Shown here: in pieces, positions 45,493-57,054 of the stretch | Numbering within the stretch: the first letter of the stretch is position 1 | Layout: each line of letters begins with the position of its first letter | Origin: Edaphochlamys debaryana | Lineage: Eukaryota; Chlorophyta; Chlorophyceae; Chlamydomonadales | DNA: 64,000 nt | Assembly: GCA_016858145.1 (NCBI GenBank) | Contig: JAEHOE010000062.1 | Location: 558,001 to 622,000 of the forward strand | Reading direction: 5' to 3' | Program-made: the position numbers and the translations under genes | The notes under the pieces: model-generated | Databases searched by the model: none | What the model was told of the DNA's origin: nothing | The model's input: only the letters and a program-made list of their open reading frames with translations

Positions 45493-48113
45493 GCGTTCAT
45501 GTCTCTCCGGAACTGATGGAATTTGGCAGCTGATGGCCAAGAGCAGGCTCAAGCCACAGCCCCCGACCGCCTAGCAGCGGTGTGGGAGAGCGGCATTTAG
45601 TTGATGATGTGTAAACGTGGAGCCGACGAGAGTGCGCATCTCATGAAAGAGCTCTGCGCCGACTCACTCCCAGATCCTCTCGGGGCTGTGTCTGGGGTTT
45701 TCACCAACCCTAGCTCAGGCAATGCTGGTGATGCTGTCTAGAGTAGTCATGATGGATAATCTAAATGAGCAGTTGGGTCTGCAGTGAAAGAGCAGAGTGC
45801 TACCCCGGGCCTGTCAGCGCAGAGGAAGCAACGAAGGAAGCATTGATTCTTGAATAAGTAATGCATGACGTCTTGAAGATATACGGTACTGCACGCAATG
45901 GGAGTCTGGGGGCCGCCGCCGCACCTACTAGCCTGCGGGGTGTACGGCACTTGCCGAGGATGGGTTTGATATGCAGGGTTTGCAGGGATTGACGTGCGCC
46001 TGGACGAACTTGGTCTGCTGGTGTTCCGAGTATCCTTGCACTTCGGACCTCATTTGTGTAACCAGTGCTGACGGGCACTCGGGGACTCGAGGGCCACGTG
46101 CGCGTTGCCTCGCTCTGCAACAGAGGCTCCCAAACATAAGTGACTGAGAACGGATTATGGTGATCATGGCAGGCTGGCATGCTTCCACTCGTCAACACCC
46201 TGAGTTCTTTAGAGACCGTGCGGCGGTGCGGGTTGCGGTGGAGGTGGCTGGCATAAGGGTTCGGGGTCCCCTGGGCATGTTGGGTGAGGGTCACTCTGCG
46301 TGGTGTGGATGCCCGGATCTGAAGCAAAGCAAATCAAAGCGAAGCACAGGTGCAAAGCAACTAAGCAGGAGCGCTACGGTGCGGGTCAACCCAGGGCTGA
46401 GCACACGCGATGCACGTTGGAATGGTGTCATGGAGGTGATATCTGTTGTGCGCCTCGTTATGTGAAGCGCGTTACTTGTCTAGCAATTTGTGGCCGCCAT
46501 GCGCGCTGCTGCCTGCCAGTAAGCGCAAGGCGCCTTAGCCGTGGCGTCGATGCGTAGGGGGTCAAAAGGGGGGGTCTTTGCTGGAATGCGGTCGTGGTAC
46601 CTTAACTGCGGCCAGGCGCGCTGTGAGGCGCAATTGACGTGCGTGAGGCAGTGTGCAGTTCACACGTGCTTGGTGACTGCCGGCGGTGCACTAGGTTGCC
46701 GTGCAATAGATGGTGTTGCGACGTTCCGCAGTACCTTAAGTGTGAGCAAATGAACACTCCTCAATTTGTAGGGGCGCCCCGGCCCGCTTGTCCTACTGGC
46801 GCGATGCAGTAGTGGCCACAGACCCTCAGTGGGACGTCAAACTTGGCTCCTTACACGCCTGAGGGCGCTTGGTGGCTCCGAGGTCTCGGGGGACCTTCCC
46901 GAACGCCCAAGTATCCACTCCAGGGGCCCAAGCCACCAAGACCCTGCGATGCGCAGCTGCCCTCCTCCCATCACCTCGCTCCGTTGCTAGCGGCGTCCGG
47001 GCTATCTATCAGTGCTACAAGCGCATCTTGCTCCGTCAAATGCTCGACAGCTTTCAGCTCCTGAGCTGCACTGTGCCCGAGCGCCCCGCTTCGCAGAGGG
47101 AGCGCAGTCCGAAACGCCTCCACTCCCAGCCCTCGTGTGCGGCGCCTCCCACGTTGATCTCCCCATGTCCCGCCGCCACCGCCCGCACAACGGCGTACGC
47201 GTGGACCTGCACAGCTGCCAGCCAAGACTGTCACGTCCAACACATCCCATGACACAATCCCGAAACCTAAGCCTGCCTCCGCGTCGGCGTTCGCCGCCCA
47301 TGGCCGGCCCCAGCACGCCCTCACACACGGCCCAAAGGGCCCAGCGGCCGCGGCCGGGAGCGGGGAGCGCACCGCCTCACGCACTGCTCCACGAGCGCTC
47401 GCCAGGCCATGATGCGGCCGTTCCCCCGCTTAAGGCCGCGGCAGCCCCTCTGGCGATAGTCGCGCTCCGGCCTCCTGCCGCGGTGTCCAGCGCCAGGTGA
47501 GGGGCACCTCCATGCCTCCATGCTCCTGCCTACGCCCAGCTCCTGCCTGCCAGCGTGCCCGAAGCTGGTCGGGCCGCGGCCTCTGGCACTTGCGCCCGGG
47601 CCACTGCCCCCGAGCGCTGCTCCGATGGCTTGGGCCACCGCCGTGGGCCACCACCACCTCTATCGTGGGCCGCCGTGGGCAGCGGTGAGCTGCCCCGATA
47701 ACGAGGGCCCCCTCGGCCGCCTCCGTCCAACCCCGGCCCCGCGTGAGCGGGAGCGCCGGGATGCTGCTCCCTGCCGCTGAGTGCCCCAGAGCCCATCGCC
47801 GCTGCCTGCCATTGTCGACCCTCCCGTGTTCCCCAACATCCTGGCCCAGGCCTGGCCCCACGCTGCCGCAGCTAGGGCCAGGCCCGACGCTGCCTCCGCT
47901 CATGCCGCTCCTCCGCCCTGGCAAGACGCCGCCATCCCAGCACGACGCCGCCATCCCAGCGCCGCTTTCCCGAAAGCCACATGGCCAATTGCAAAGCGGC
48001 GGCATCCCAAGACATCCGCGGAACCGTAGCCCCGGCCTTTGCAGCCGCTTTGCGACGCTCCAGACGGCCCCAGCAAGCCTCGCCGGGCCCAGAGTGCAGA
48101 CGGGCTGCGGCCG
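45493..48113. other. Intergenic between the kinase gene and PHF5A
   Basis: 2.6 kb with no supported gene. 45500-46750 has lower GC and no long open frame of interest. 46850-48100 is GC-rich with Pro/Ala-rich frames on both strands and local repeats (CGCCATCCCAGC at 47930-47963) but no splice-consistent protein. The convergent 3' UTRs of both neighbours lie here. Confidence 0.5.
45610..45614 (+). terminator. TGTAA poly(A) signal of the kinase gene
   Basis: TGTAA 118 bases after the kinase stop codon, in lower-GC sequence typical of an algal 3' UTR. Confidence 0.6.
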
Positions 48114-48840
48114 CTACCGCTTTTTGAAGCCGTACTTTTTCCGTTCGTAGAAGAGGTCCGTTTTTGCTGATCCCAGGTTGATGATTTTGGGACAGCCATC
48201 TCTCTGTGGGCGGGCGGGGCAGGGGGGGGCGTTTGCGTCAGTTCCTTCTGTGCACAGCTCCGCCAACCCGGCCCATGCCCAGCGAGGCGCCCCGGCCGAA
48301 CGAGAAACACCGCGCACGGGCCTATTGGCTGCCCGCAACCCGTGCCGTTGCGTACGAAACCTCCTTTGCTGCTCAAACCGTCTAAGCGCGCTTGGTCTAG
48401 CCCTGTGCCTGCGGGCGAAGAGCAGCCTTGCAGCCTGGGTCCTCCTCCACAGCCCCCTAGGTGCCCTCCCCAGCGCTTGGGCTAGCCGCCCTGCCCACCC
48501 CGCCCCGGCCCGCCGCTCACGTCTTTTTCTTGCAGTGTGCACTCCTTGCAGTAATAGGCGTCAGAGATGCCTATCCCGCCGCAAATCACGCAGCGGCCCT
48601 CATAGGATCCATAGTTGCACTCGTCGCACACCCGCACCAGCGTGCAGGGCCGCACGTACGAGTCGCAGATGGGGCACTTGCCGTCGCACTTCTCGCACAG
48701 GCGGCCAATCGCTGCGAAGCAGGAAGCGGCGGCATGAGCTCGACGCGCCATCTCGCGTGGCAGAGGCCCGACGCCCCAGCAAGCTTACCTACGCCTGGCT
48801 GCTTCATGCACATGATCAGATCAGGGTGGTGCTTCGCCAT
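48114..48840 (-). CDS. PHF5A: PHF5A / SF3b14b (Rds3), SF3b splicing subunit
   Basis: Exons 48840-48789, 48711-48521 and 48203-48114 join in frame to 110 residues, exactly the length of PHF5A in animals and plants. PHF5A is a core subunit of the U2 snRNP SF3b complex that contacts SF3B1 and helps hold the intron branch-point adenosine. The protein starts [17 protein letters not shown] and has the full set of zinc-ligand CxxC pairs (CEKC, CPIC, CDEC, CVIC, CKEC) plus the [15 protein letters not shown] knot. It ends [14 protein letters not shown]. This is one of the most conserved eukaryotic proteins, so identification is secure. The ATG is 268 bases from the divergent F-box start codon. Confidence 0.98.
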
Positions 48841-49108
48841 GGCTGCGCTCCGGCACTGCGCGCCCGCAGGGCAAAGTCGTCGGCCGGCCGCTGCGCCCCA
48901 AGCACTAAGTCTGTCACTATAACACTTTCTGGTTTACGCTTTCAACACGGCGTGTTGATTTGGTTGAAAAGGGGTCAGGTCAATTGGCCGGGGATGATGC
49001 ACTCTGGGCACAGTTGTCAAGGACGGTTGGTTAGATGGACTACTGTGGTGTTGCGTAAGGCGTGCAAGTGGGGAGTATGCCTGAGTTAAGGCGCTGAGGC
49101 CTGAGGGC
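48841..49108. promoter_or_regulatory. Divergent promoter region of PHF5A and the F-box gene
   Basis: 268 bases between two start codons on opposite strands. Lower GC than the genes. No specific element recognised. Confidence 0.55.
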
Positions 49109-52100
49109 ATGCAGGCCCAACATGCCGCGACCAGCGCTTGCTCAATGCCTGGTTGTCGCATACTACAGGCACACCGAGTAGCGCAAAAACAAATGCTTCA
49201 ATGGCGTTTGACACAAGTGCTCGCCCAACATCCATCCTCCGGGGCGAGGGCCGCACCAGTTGCCGCGCCCCCGACCAACCGCTCCCAGCAACCTCAACAG
49301 AAGCCTCCGGGCGATAGCGTGGATGGGCCGTGCCTCCTGCAAGACTTGCCGGAGGCCGTGCTGCTCACCATCCTCGGCCACCTGGACCCTTTCAGCCTAT
49401 GCGTGCTCGCACAGACTTGTCGCGCGTTCCAGGCGCTGTGCGGTGAGGAAGCTGTGGTTGGGGTAAGGGATCACATACCAGCAGGGTGAGAGGGCAGGAG
49501 AGAGCAGGAGGCCGTGCAGCCCGTGCCCGACATGCCCTGACACGCACGGCCACGACCCCCGCCAACCCCCGCCAAACAGGAACGCCTTCGCTCTGGCCCG
49601 GCCGTCGGCTAGGTGGGTGGCAACATCGCAACATCTCCTTCACCTGACCATGCTAGCTTCGCATTTGAAACGTTGTCCAGGCTTGACAGCCCACTTGCGG
49701 GTGCTATGAGACGTTTCGACCACCACTGACGGACGGCAGGGTAGGCCCCAACTCACTCGGAACAGGGCCCCAAACCCGTAGGCGGCCCCGTCGTCCGCGC
49801 TGCCCGGATCTCTCTGGCTGGGCTGCTACGGCTGCCGCCTCAGGTGCGCACCACGGCGGCGCGGGGCAGGCCCCTTCGGCTAGTCCTGACGAGTTGCGAA
49901 TGGGGGGCTCGGACAGAGAGGTTCAGATCGCCGTGGCTGCGCTCTGTTGCGGCCATCCGCCAAGTCACCGGCATGCAGCGCAGAGTTTGTACGCGAACGC
50001 ACCCCATGGTCGGTGACGACGAGGGGGCCTGACGAGAGCTAGCCGGAGGCTGGGGATACCAGCGCCTCCATAGCGCCGCAACACCACATGCTCTCCACAA
50101 GCACGCTTCACCGCATCCGTGTCCCCAGATCTTCAACGTGCGCCTGGAGGAGGGCCGCTCGTCCAAGTTCCCGCTCAGCGTGCCCCTGCACAACCTGCGA
50201 TACGTGCTGGGCGCGGGCGACGTGGAGGGCCTGGCGGAGCGGGCCAGCGGGGGGCTGCAGGCGAGCGCGAGGGGGGCATCCCTTTGGCATCCCTTTGGTA
50301 TCCAGGGGCATCCCTTTGGTATCCAGGGGCATCCCTTTGGTATCCAGGGCGGGCAATGGTCTAGGAGATCCAGGTTCCGGAACGGACATCTACGGATCGG
50401 GGATGGAGAGTGAGCCTGTGATTATGGAGGTGGAGAGGAAGTCAGGGCAGGGACGGGTACAGCGGCTGCCAGAGGGCGTGATGGCGGAGGCGCGCGGAGG
50501 TGCAAGGCATAGCGAGCCCTTGGTGCCCTGTTTATATCCGTCTCTGAGTGACTTGCTCCGGCCCTCGCCCGTGCAGACTCTCATCGACCGAGCCCCCCTG
50601 GCCGCCACCTACCGGCCCGCCTCGGCCGCCTTCGGCCCCCCGCGCCCCTGCCCCACCTCCGCATCCCCTGCATCCACCTCCGCCTCCACCTCCACCCCCG
50701 CCTCCACACACACGCCACCGCCACCTTATGGGGGTGGCGGAGACCGGCCTGGGTGCCGGGGCCTGGCCCCCTCCGCCGCGCTCATGCTGTGCCGCGCCGA
50801 CCGAGGGGCCGTGCGCCTGGGCTTGCGGCCGGGCGTGGCGGTGGCTGTGGCGCTGCACGCCGCGGCCCGGGCACTGGGGCCTGGGCTGACTGCGCTCCCC
50901 GGCCCAAGCACGGGCGGCTCCCGCCAAACCGGGGTGAGGACACGGATACAGCGAGGGATCGGGGCTGGAGTGGTATCGCTGTCGCATGAGCCCTGCGGAT
51001 CGAAAGCCAGACTGCTGCTTTCGGCGTGCCGCCTTGCTTCGCACCTTGATGCGCTGTTGGTATGGCTGGCTGTCCGTGATCCTCCCATCCACCCGCAGGT
51101 CTTGCCAGGCGTCGAAGCGGCTGCCTTCTTCCTCCGCCTCCTGCTGGAAGGGGCAGGGGGCTGCCCGCCAGCCAGAGCCGGGCCCGAGCTGGTTGGGGTC
51201 TCGGCCGAGGGCCAAGCCGCCGAGACGGCTGAAGCACATCGGCGGGAGGCAGAGGAGGCGGTGGCGCGGGCCGCAGAGGCGGAGGCGGCGCAGCTGAGGC
51301 TGCTGGAGCAAGCGGCTGGCGGGTCGCCGGCGGCGCGCGAGGCGTGGCGGCGCTTTGCGGCCGGGTGCCACCAGGTGGGTTGGATACGTGGGTTGCGTGC
51401 CGGTAACAAGGGGCTAGTAGGGGCAACTGGATCTGCCCCCGGTCCCGAATCGTTCGTGGGCGGCCTAGAGCCCAGAGGACTGTGAGGACTGTGGGGGTTT
51501 GCGCGGAGTTGCGGCCGCTTTGTTGCTTTGCAGCCAACCTGATGTTGACAGCCGCCTTGGCCCACCCTGCCACCCTACCCAGGCGGCAGCGGGCCGCATC
51601 CGCGGAGACGCCGCGCCCCCGCCGCCGCCGCCCCTCCCTGCCCCTGGGTAGGCTGTGGTTGGAGGCACTGCCGGCCGTTCCATGGGAAGGAGGGCATGCG
51701 GCAGGGCATGCGGCACATTGCATTGGGACTACTTGTGCTGCAGGATGGCCGTAAGAGTGTCTGTCAGCATGCAGCACCCTCCGGCTCACACCCTCCGCCT
51801 GCCATACCCCAACTCGGATGTCATTTCTCTTCTGCTTTGACCCCTGCTCGCAGGCTCTCGCTCGAAGCCGGGTCGCCCTCGCACCGCCTCGGCATCTGCC
51901 GCGCGCTTGGACTCGGCCCCAGCTCCGGCCCCTCCCGCGGCCCCGATGGCCTCGACCTTGACCCAAGCCACCCATCCCGAAGCGCCCTCCACTCCCTCCA
52001 CCCCCTGCACTCCCTCCATTCCACCTGCTGCGACCTCCGCCTCCGCCTGCTGGCCCTCAGCACCCGGGCCATGCCCTGGCCCCACACAGAGCACCACACC

Positions 52101-53246
52101 GCCGGGCCCGGCCCAGGCCCAGGCCCAGGCCCAGGCCCAGGCCCTGGTCCCGCCGCCGGCCTGGCCCTGACGCCGCCGCTGCCGCCGCCGCCGCCGGTGG
52201 CGCTGCCCGACCAGCTGCCCACGCTGTCCAGCTCCCTGCGCTCAGAGCTGGAGTCTGCTCTGGCCAGCTCTGCGGCGGTCGCAATCGCGTTCGGGCGCCT
52301 CGTGACGGCGGTTGAGGCGATGCGGGCGGCTTATGGGCGGGCCGCGAGCGAGCTGGCTCGGGGCGGAGGGCTGAGGCGCGGGGAGGGTGTGGGCATGGAG
52401 GCGGGCCTGGGACCGGGGCCGGGGTCGGCGTTGTGCGGTCAGCAGGGAGAGGGGGGCGTGGGGGCGCAGGGGGACGTCGAGCGGTTGCTCGACGTGGCGT
52501 GCGGCGCGACGGGCTCAGACGCCATCGCCTGCCTCACAACGCTAGAGGCGCTGCTGGAGGCACGCGCCTCCGTGGCTACTGCCGCTGCTGCTGCTGCTGC
52601 TAGCGCGACAGCACCCGGGGCGGCGGCTGCGCTGGGGACCGGTGCCGGTGCCGGAGGCGAAATGGGCGCTGGCCCCTCAGCGGGTGCCTGGGCCGGGGCG
52701 GGCACGCTGGCGTCCCTCGGGGCGAACAAGTGGGAGGTCGCGCTTGCTCCGCCCAGCTCAAACGCCCTCTCTGCTCCCGGCGCTCCCGCACGGCTCTGGG
52801 CCCTGGGCGCTCCGACCGCCTCCGCCGCGGCAGCTCCTCCGCCCACCGCTGCCCCACCCGCGCCTCCGTCTTCGGGCCATGTCCTCGACGCACCTGGCGC
52901 CCTAGGAGCCGCCGCCAAGGAGCTATGCGGCCTGCTCAAAGACACCTTGGTCCCTGCAGCTCAGCGCCTGTTGACGGCCGCACCCGCGGGCGGGTCCGCT
53001 TCGGCGCCCTTCCTGGGCGTGCTAGGGGCCGCCGGCGGGAGCGTGGCGGGGGACCCGGCGGCGGCGGGGGAGCGCATGGGCGCAGCGCTGGCGGCGGCGG
53101 AGGCGGCAGCGCGTCGGGGGGCGCTGCAGTCGGGCCTGGAGCCGGGGGAGCTGGGCGAGGCGTTGCGGGGCCTGATGGCGGCACATGTGCTGGGCTGCAT
53201 GGCTTGGGCGCTGGCGAGCCTGGGCGTCAATGCAACGTGCAGCTAG
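49109..53246 (+). CDS. F-box protein with large Ala/Pro/Gly-rich C-terminal region
   Basis: Exons 49109-49462, 50129-50260, 50577-50933, 51099-51374, 51583-51647 and 51854-53246 join in frame to 858 residues. An F-box lies at 76-116 (LQDLPEAVLLTILGHLD, then CRAFQALC), so the protein probably docks on SKP1 in an SCF ubiquitin ligase in cytosol or nucleus. No WD40, kelch or LRR substrate-binding repeats are visible. The next exons carry IFNVRLEEGRSSKFPLSVPL, a Pro/Ser/Thr-rich stretch, and a Glu/Ala-rich helix with coiled-coil character (EAHRREAEEAVARAAEAEAA). The last exon is low complexity with a (PG)n run at 52106-52157 and Ala-rich helices to the TAG. The intron after 50260 is GC-AG (GCGAGC). 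Fusion of the F-box exons with the C-terminal exons rests on phase agreement alone. Confidence 0.75.
50276..50350 (+). repeat. 21-bp minisatellite after an F-box-gene donor
   Basis: About 3.5 copies of a 21-bp unit (ATCCCTTTGGTATCCAGGGG plus C), starting 15 bases after the GC donor at 50261. The unit is a multiple of 3 and would read HPFGIQG if the intron were retained. Confidence 0.9.
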
Positions 53247-53674
53247 CTGGGTGCGGGGAGCCTGGGAGTGTTGCGCGTGCAGAGTTGGCCGGTCAGGGTT
53301 GGGTGCGTTGGTAGCGCTGCTGGCTTTGTTGGGAGCGAGGTGGGGTGCAGGTGTGAATGCCCATGGGACCTGAGGGCAGGCAGGCTGGGCGTAAGGAGCT
53401 TGCGAGCGCGGCGGTTGTAGCGTGTTGGGCAACTGGGTGAGTGGCGGGGCAGAGCTGAAGACCTGGGTAGGTTTCTCCGCGGCAACATGCGTGTGGCGGC
53501 CTCTTGACCCCTTGCCGCGTCGCATTCAGTTTCGGTTCGGTTTCGCCCAAGCCGGGCCGCAGGGCCGCGGACAAGTAGGTGGTTGCATGGGACATATCGT
53601 CCTTACGCTAGTCAGAACTAGGCTGATGAGCTGCCCGTCCGCCGAGTTGGTTGTGCTGCAAACAGTACAGCCGA

Positions 53675-53679
53675 TGTAA
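53675..53679 (+). terminator. TGTAA poly(A) signal of the F-box gene
   Basis: TGTAA about 430 bases after the stop codon. Confidence 0.55.
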
Positions 53680-54889
53680 ACTAACGCTCGCGCCCTTCAG
53701 AGCTCACTGGGCAGCGGCAGGGGGTAAGAGCTGGCAGGAATTACAAGTGGTGCATTACCGATGGCAGCGCACATCTGCAGGGCACCTTCGTGCCCGTATC
53801 AACTAAGTCTGCACTCAGCAGCTGTACCCCCCGGGCTTCCGAGTACACCAGCTGTGCCATGCACCTGACATGAGTCCACACACAAGGGGAGGTCGAGCAC
53901 GTTGGTAATGCAGTGGTGTGAAAGCGAAAGCGAGGAAATTGGGTGAAGCACTCCGACCGGCCTCCGTGAAGCTCGAGTACCCACAGCGCTAAGCTGGACA
54001 CATATGAAGCCCCCAACATCAATTTGGATTACGTGCCGTGCGCAACCCACACCCACACCCTCAGTATCGCAGAGCGCAGGCTGAACCGCATCCCGACGGC
54101 GCCTGCCCTGTGTCCTAATGTCCACCCGGACGCTAGTGGCGCATCCCTCAGTGCATATCCAACAGCGGCGCATGTGCAGCCCAAGACCGCGCCCTGCCGC
54201 TACCTCCCGCCTTGCTGGGGCCCGGTAAGCACTGCCCCTCCGATTATCCGACAGCACGCACACATTGCATCAAGCCCTGGCGCAGTACTCGAACTGCGCA
54301 TCAGTGTATCCGAGCAGGTCAATCTTGTGTCTGCCATGTAGCAGGCAGGTCAACACCAAGCTTCTTACGCTAGACGGAGTACACGAGGCCAACTAACCCT
54401 GGGCCAAGCATCGTTTCGGACGCGAATGACCAACAGGAAAGAATGGCAAAGTGACAACGGAGCAACAAGGCGAACAGCCCTCTCTTGAGGCAATAACAAA
54501 GGGCCAAGCCCTTCGTCCCTGCGGCGTTGAAGCAGTGCGGTGCCCTGCGCCGATAGGGCCCCTGGCACGGCGCATCTAAAGCACCTCGAAGCGCGTACGT
54601 CTGGGTAACAAGATGGCTGCCCTGCGGGTGCGCGAGGGGCCGTAGCTAGATGGTTGGGCTTTGGCAGGGGGGCCGGGGGGCTGAGGAGTGCTTGTTGAGG
54701 CGCGCGTAGGCTTGGCCCAGTCTGAAAGCGTAGAGGTGCTTGGCTGGCGGGCCCCGCTCCTGCCAAGCTGTTGTAGTAAAGAGGAGTGGAGGCGGGTGTT
54801 GGCGACGAGAAGCCAGGCCTGTCAGGATGGGCTGCGAGGCTGGCCCGCTGCGCTGATCTACCCAACGCCCATGCCTGCAATGGTGCTCT

Positions 54890-55195
54890 GAACCCCTGAG
54901 CTCCTGAGCCCCCCCTCACCCCCTGAGCCCCTGCTGAACCCGTCGCCTTAACCCCCCCTGGATGTCCCTGAGCCCCTCTAGGCCCCCTTTCGCCCCTGGA
55001 AGTCCGAGCCCCACTGCACTTCGCTGAGCCCCTCTGGTCTCCTCTGAGCCGCTCTGGGTCCCTCTGAGCCGCTCTGGGCCCCTCTGAGGCCCTCTGGGCC
55101 CCCCCGAGCCCCTCTGGTCCCCTCTGAGCCGCTGTGGTCCCCTCCGAGCCCCTCTGGGCCCCAACGGAGCCCCTCTGAGCCCCCCGGAGCGACTG
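54890..55195. repeat. Degenerate minisatellite, CCCCTCTGAGCC-type units
   Basis: Irregular tandem units built from CCCCTCTGAGCC and GCTCTGGTCC/GGCC, roughly 21-22 bp in the best part (55030-55180) and more diverged on the left. On the minus strand it makes a repetitive open frame (GSEGT/AQRGPEG-like), which is a by-product. Confidence 0.8.
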
Positions 55196-57054
55196 CCAAC
55201 TGCAGCGTGGGTCTGGGGCTAACCCGCCACGCACGGGCGCTTTGGGTCGCCTTGGGCACACTGCTGCACTTCCCGGCCAGACCAGACCAGACCAGCCCGC
55301 GTGTTGCCTTTCGCGTCTCGCCCAGCCTTGGCCACACGCTTGTCCCATCCCCCCTCTTCCCCTGCCACATGCCTCCGGCCCTGTGTGGGTTGGCCCTTGA
55401 CCGGGCAGCACGCAACCTTACCTAGGGGTTTGCCGTGTGGGGGCTATACGGTGGGGCACGGGGCAGAGACGTTGGCCCTTCCACCCTCCTCCCCCGGGAC
55501 GTGGGGCCTTTGGGGCGCTCTCGCTGGGTGCAGCTGACCGCCTGACCCAGCCGCCAAGTGCACCACGCAAGCTCTCACGCACACTGTGCTGTGTCCCTGC
55601 CACCTGTACTTCCTGCGGCTGCCCTAACCCGGTGGGCGAGGGCGGCGCAGTGGTGGCGGCGGCGGCGGTGGGCAAGGGCGGAGCCGGCGCGGCGCCCTGA
55701 CCCCGCCTCGGCGCGCGGGAGGGCTCCCTAGGCGTAGCCGCCCTGGCTGCTTTGTGGCACTTGCGTCGTGCGCACTGATCTACGTTAGATGCCACCGAGT
55801 CTGGAGGCCCGCCGACCCAGGGGACCTGTCAGAACGGGCGCCGCTAACTCCGCCGCCAACTCGCTCCCCGCTATCGCGGCTTGGTGTGTCGTGCGTGCAG
55901 GGATGTGTGCAGGGGCGGCATAGGTGGCACGAGTGCTGTGAGCGGCGCTGACGGCTGCCTCACGGCCAGTTCTGTGACCTAGCCCGGTCACTTTCCCTCC
56001 ACAGACCCAGTGGAAGCTCAACCCGTTGAGCTCTATTAGGGTGTACTCCTGGAGCCGCGTGCTTCCCCGAGCCTGAACACGACAGCTTCCATTTCCATCG
56101 CGACGCCGAGCCAACTCAGTATACTGACCTCGAAACCAGTGCCCTGGTGTCTACCGGTGTCTAGCGGTGTTCTTGGCGACAGTGCCTAAGCGCGGTGTTG
56201 AGCTGTGGCCTGCGCTGGGCGCGGCATCCACCCCGCCGTGGATCCGCGAGCACGGGACGCAGTACCACTGGCGAGGTGCAGCAGATGCTACCAATAGAAG
56301 AGCGGGGACTGTCGGACTGGCGACGCGCGGCGCATCGGCATGCATCGTGAGCTCTGCGCGTACGCAAGCGCACAGCGCGTCGCTGCTCAGGGGTCGTGAT
56401 CAGAAGTACATAGCTTCTGCGGGTGTAGTGCGGGGAGGGCCGTGCACTGGGGCCCCACTTGTTCCCGCCGCCCCGGCGCTACCGCACCCGCCCAACCCGT
56501 CCCTTTCTCGCTGTGTCCCCTTTGCACAGGGCGCAGAGCCCTCCCCTGAAGTGGTACCCGTCCTTGCTGGGGACCCGTCCTGGGGTGGGCTTCGGCCAGC
56601 ACCGCTCGGCTTCTGGCAGGCGGCGGGGCCCAGAGAGGAGGGGTCGAGAGCCAGGCGTCGCATCCCAGCGCTCGTACCCCGAGTCTGCCTGGGCCTGCCC
56701 TCTGAGGTGGCGTAACCAGAAGCAGCAGCACAGGCAGCCGCTGCTGCACTGCTGGTGGGCCAGTTCACTCGTGCATGGGGGACCGTCTTGCCCTGCGCTG
56801 CCTCCAGTGCATGGGTGCCAGCCGACGGGGGTACCCGGGTTGCGCCTCTCCCTCGCAGCCATGATGATACCCGGTGTTTCTCAACGCCTCCATGCTAAAG
56901 ACGGAGTCCCTTTAAGGGTCTGCTTGGCACCGAGCTCGGCTGTCTGAAAGATTCTTGTGGGGGACTTGCTGGCATGGCAGGGAGGGCAGGAGGGCAGGGC
57001 TCCACTCCCACCCCATCCCGGGCGCATGTCCAACCAGCCACTCTTCAACCTTAC

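Larger units (their letters stand above)
53247..57054. other. Intergenic before the satellite array
   Basis: 3.8 kb with no supported gene. It includes the F-box 3' UTR (TGTAA at 53675), AT-richer sequence at 53650-54450, and a minisatellite at 54890-55195. Frames at 55400-56950 show no family resemblance or coherent splicing. Confidence 0.5.

Noticed and set aside
46300..48100. Possible gene in GC-rich intergenic DNA
   Set aside because: Overlapping Pro/Ala/Arg frames in all phases, no domain, no coherent exon set.
54365..55411. 348-residue minus frame with Gly/Ser/Glu/Arg repeats
   Set aside because: Produced by the degenerate minisatellite and flanks; no family resemblance.
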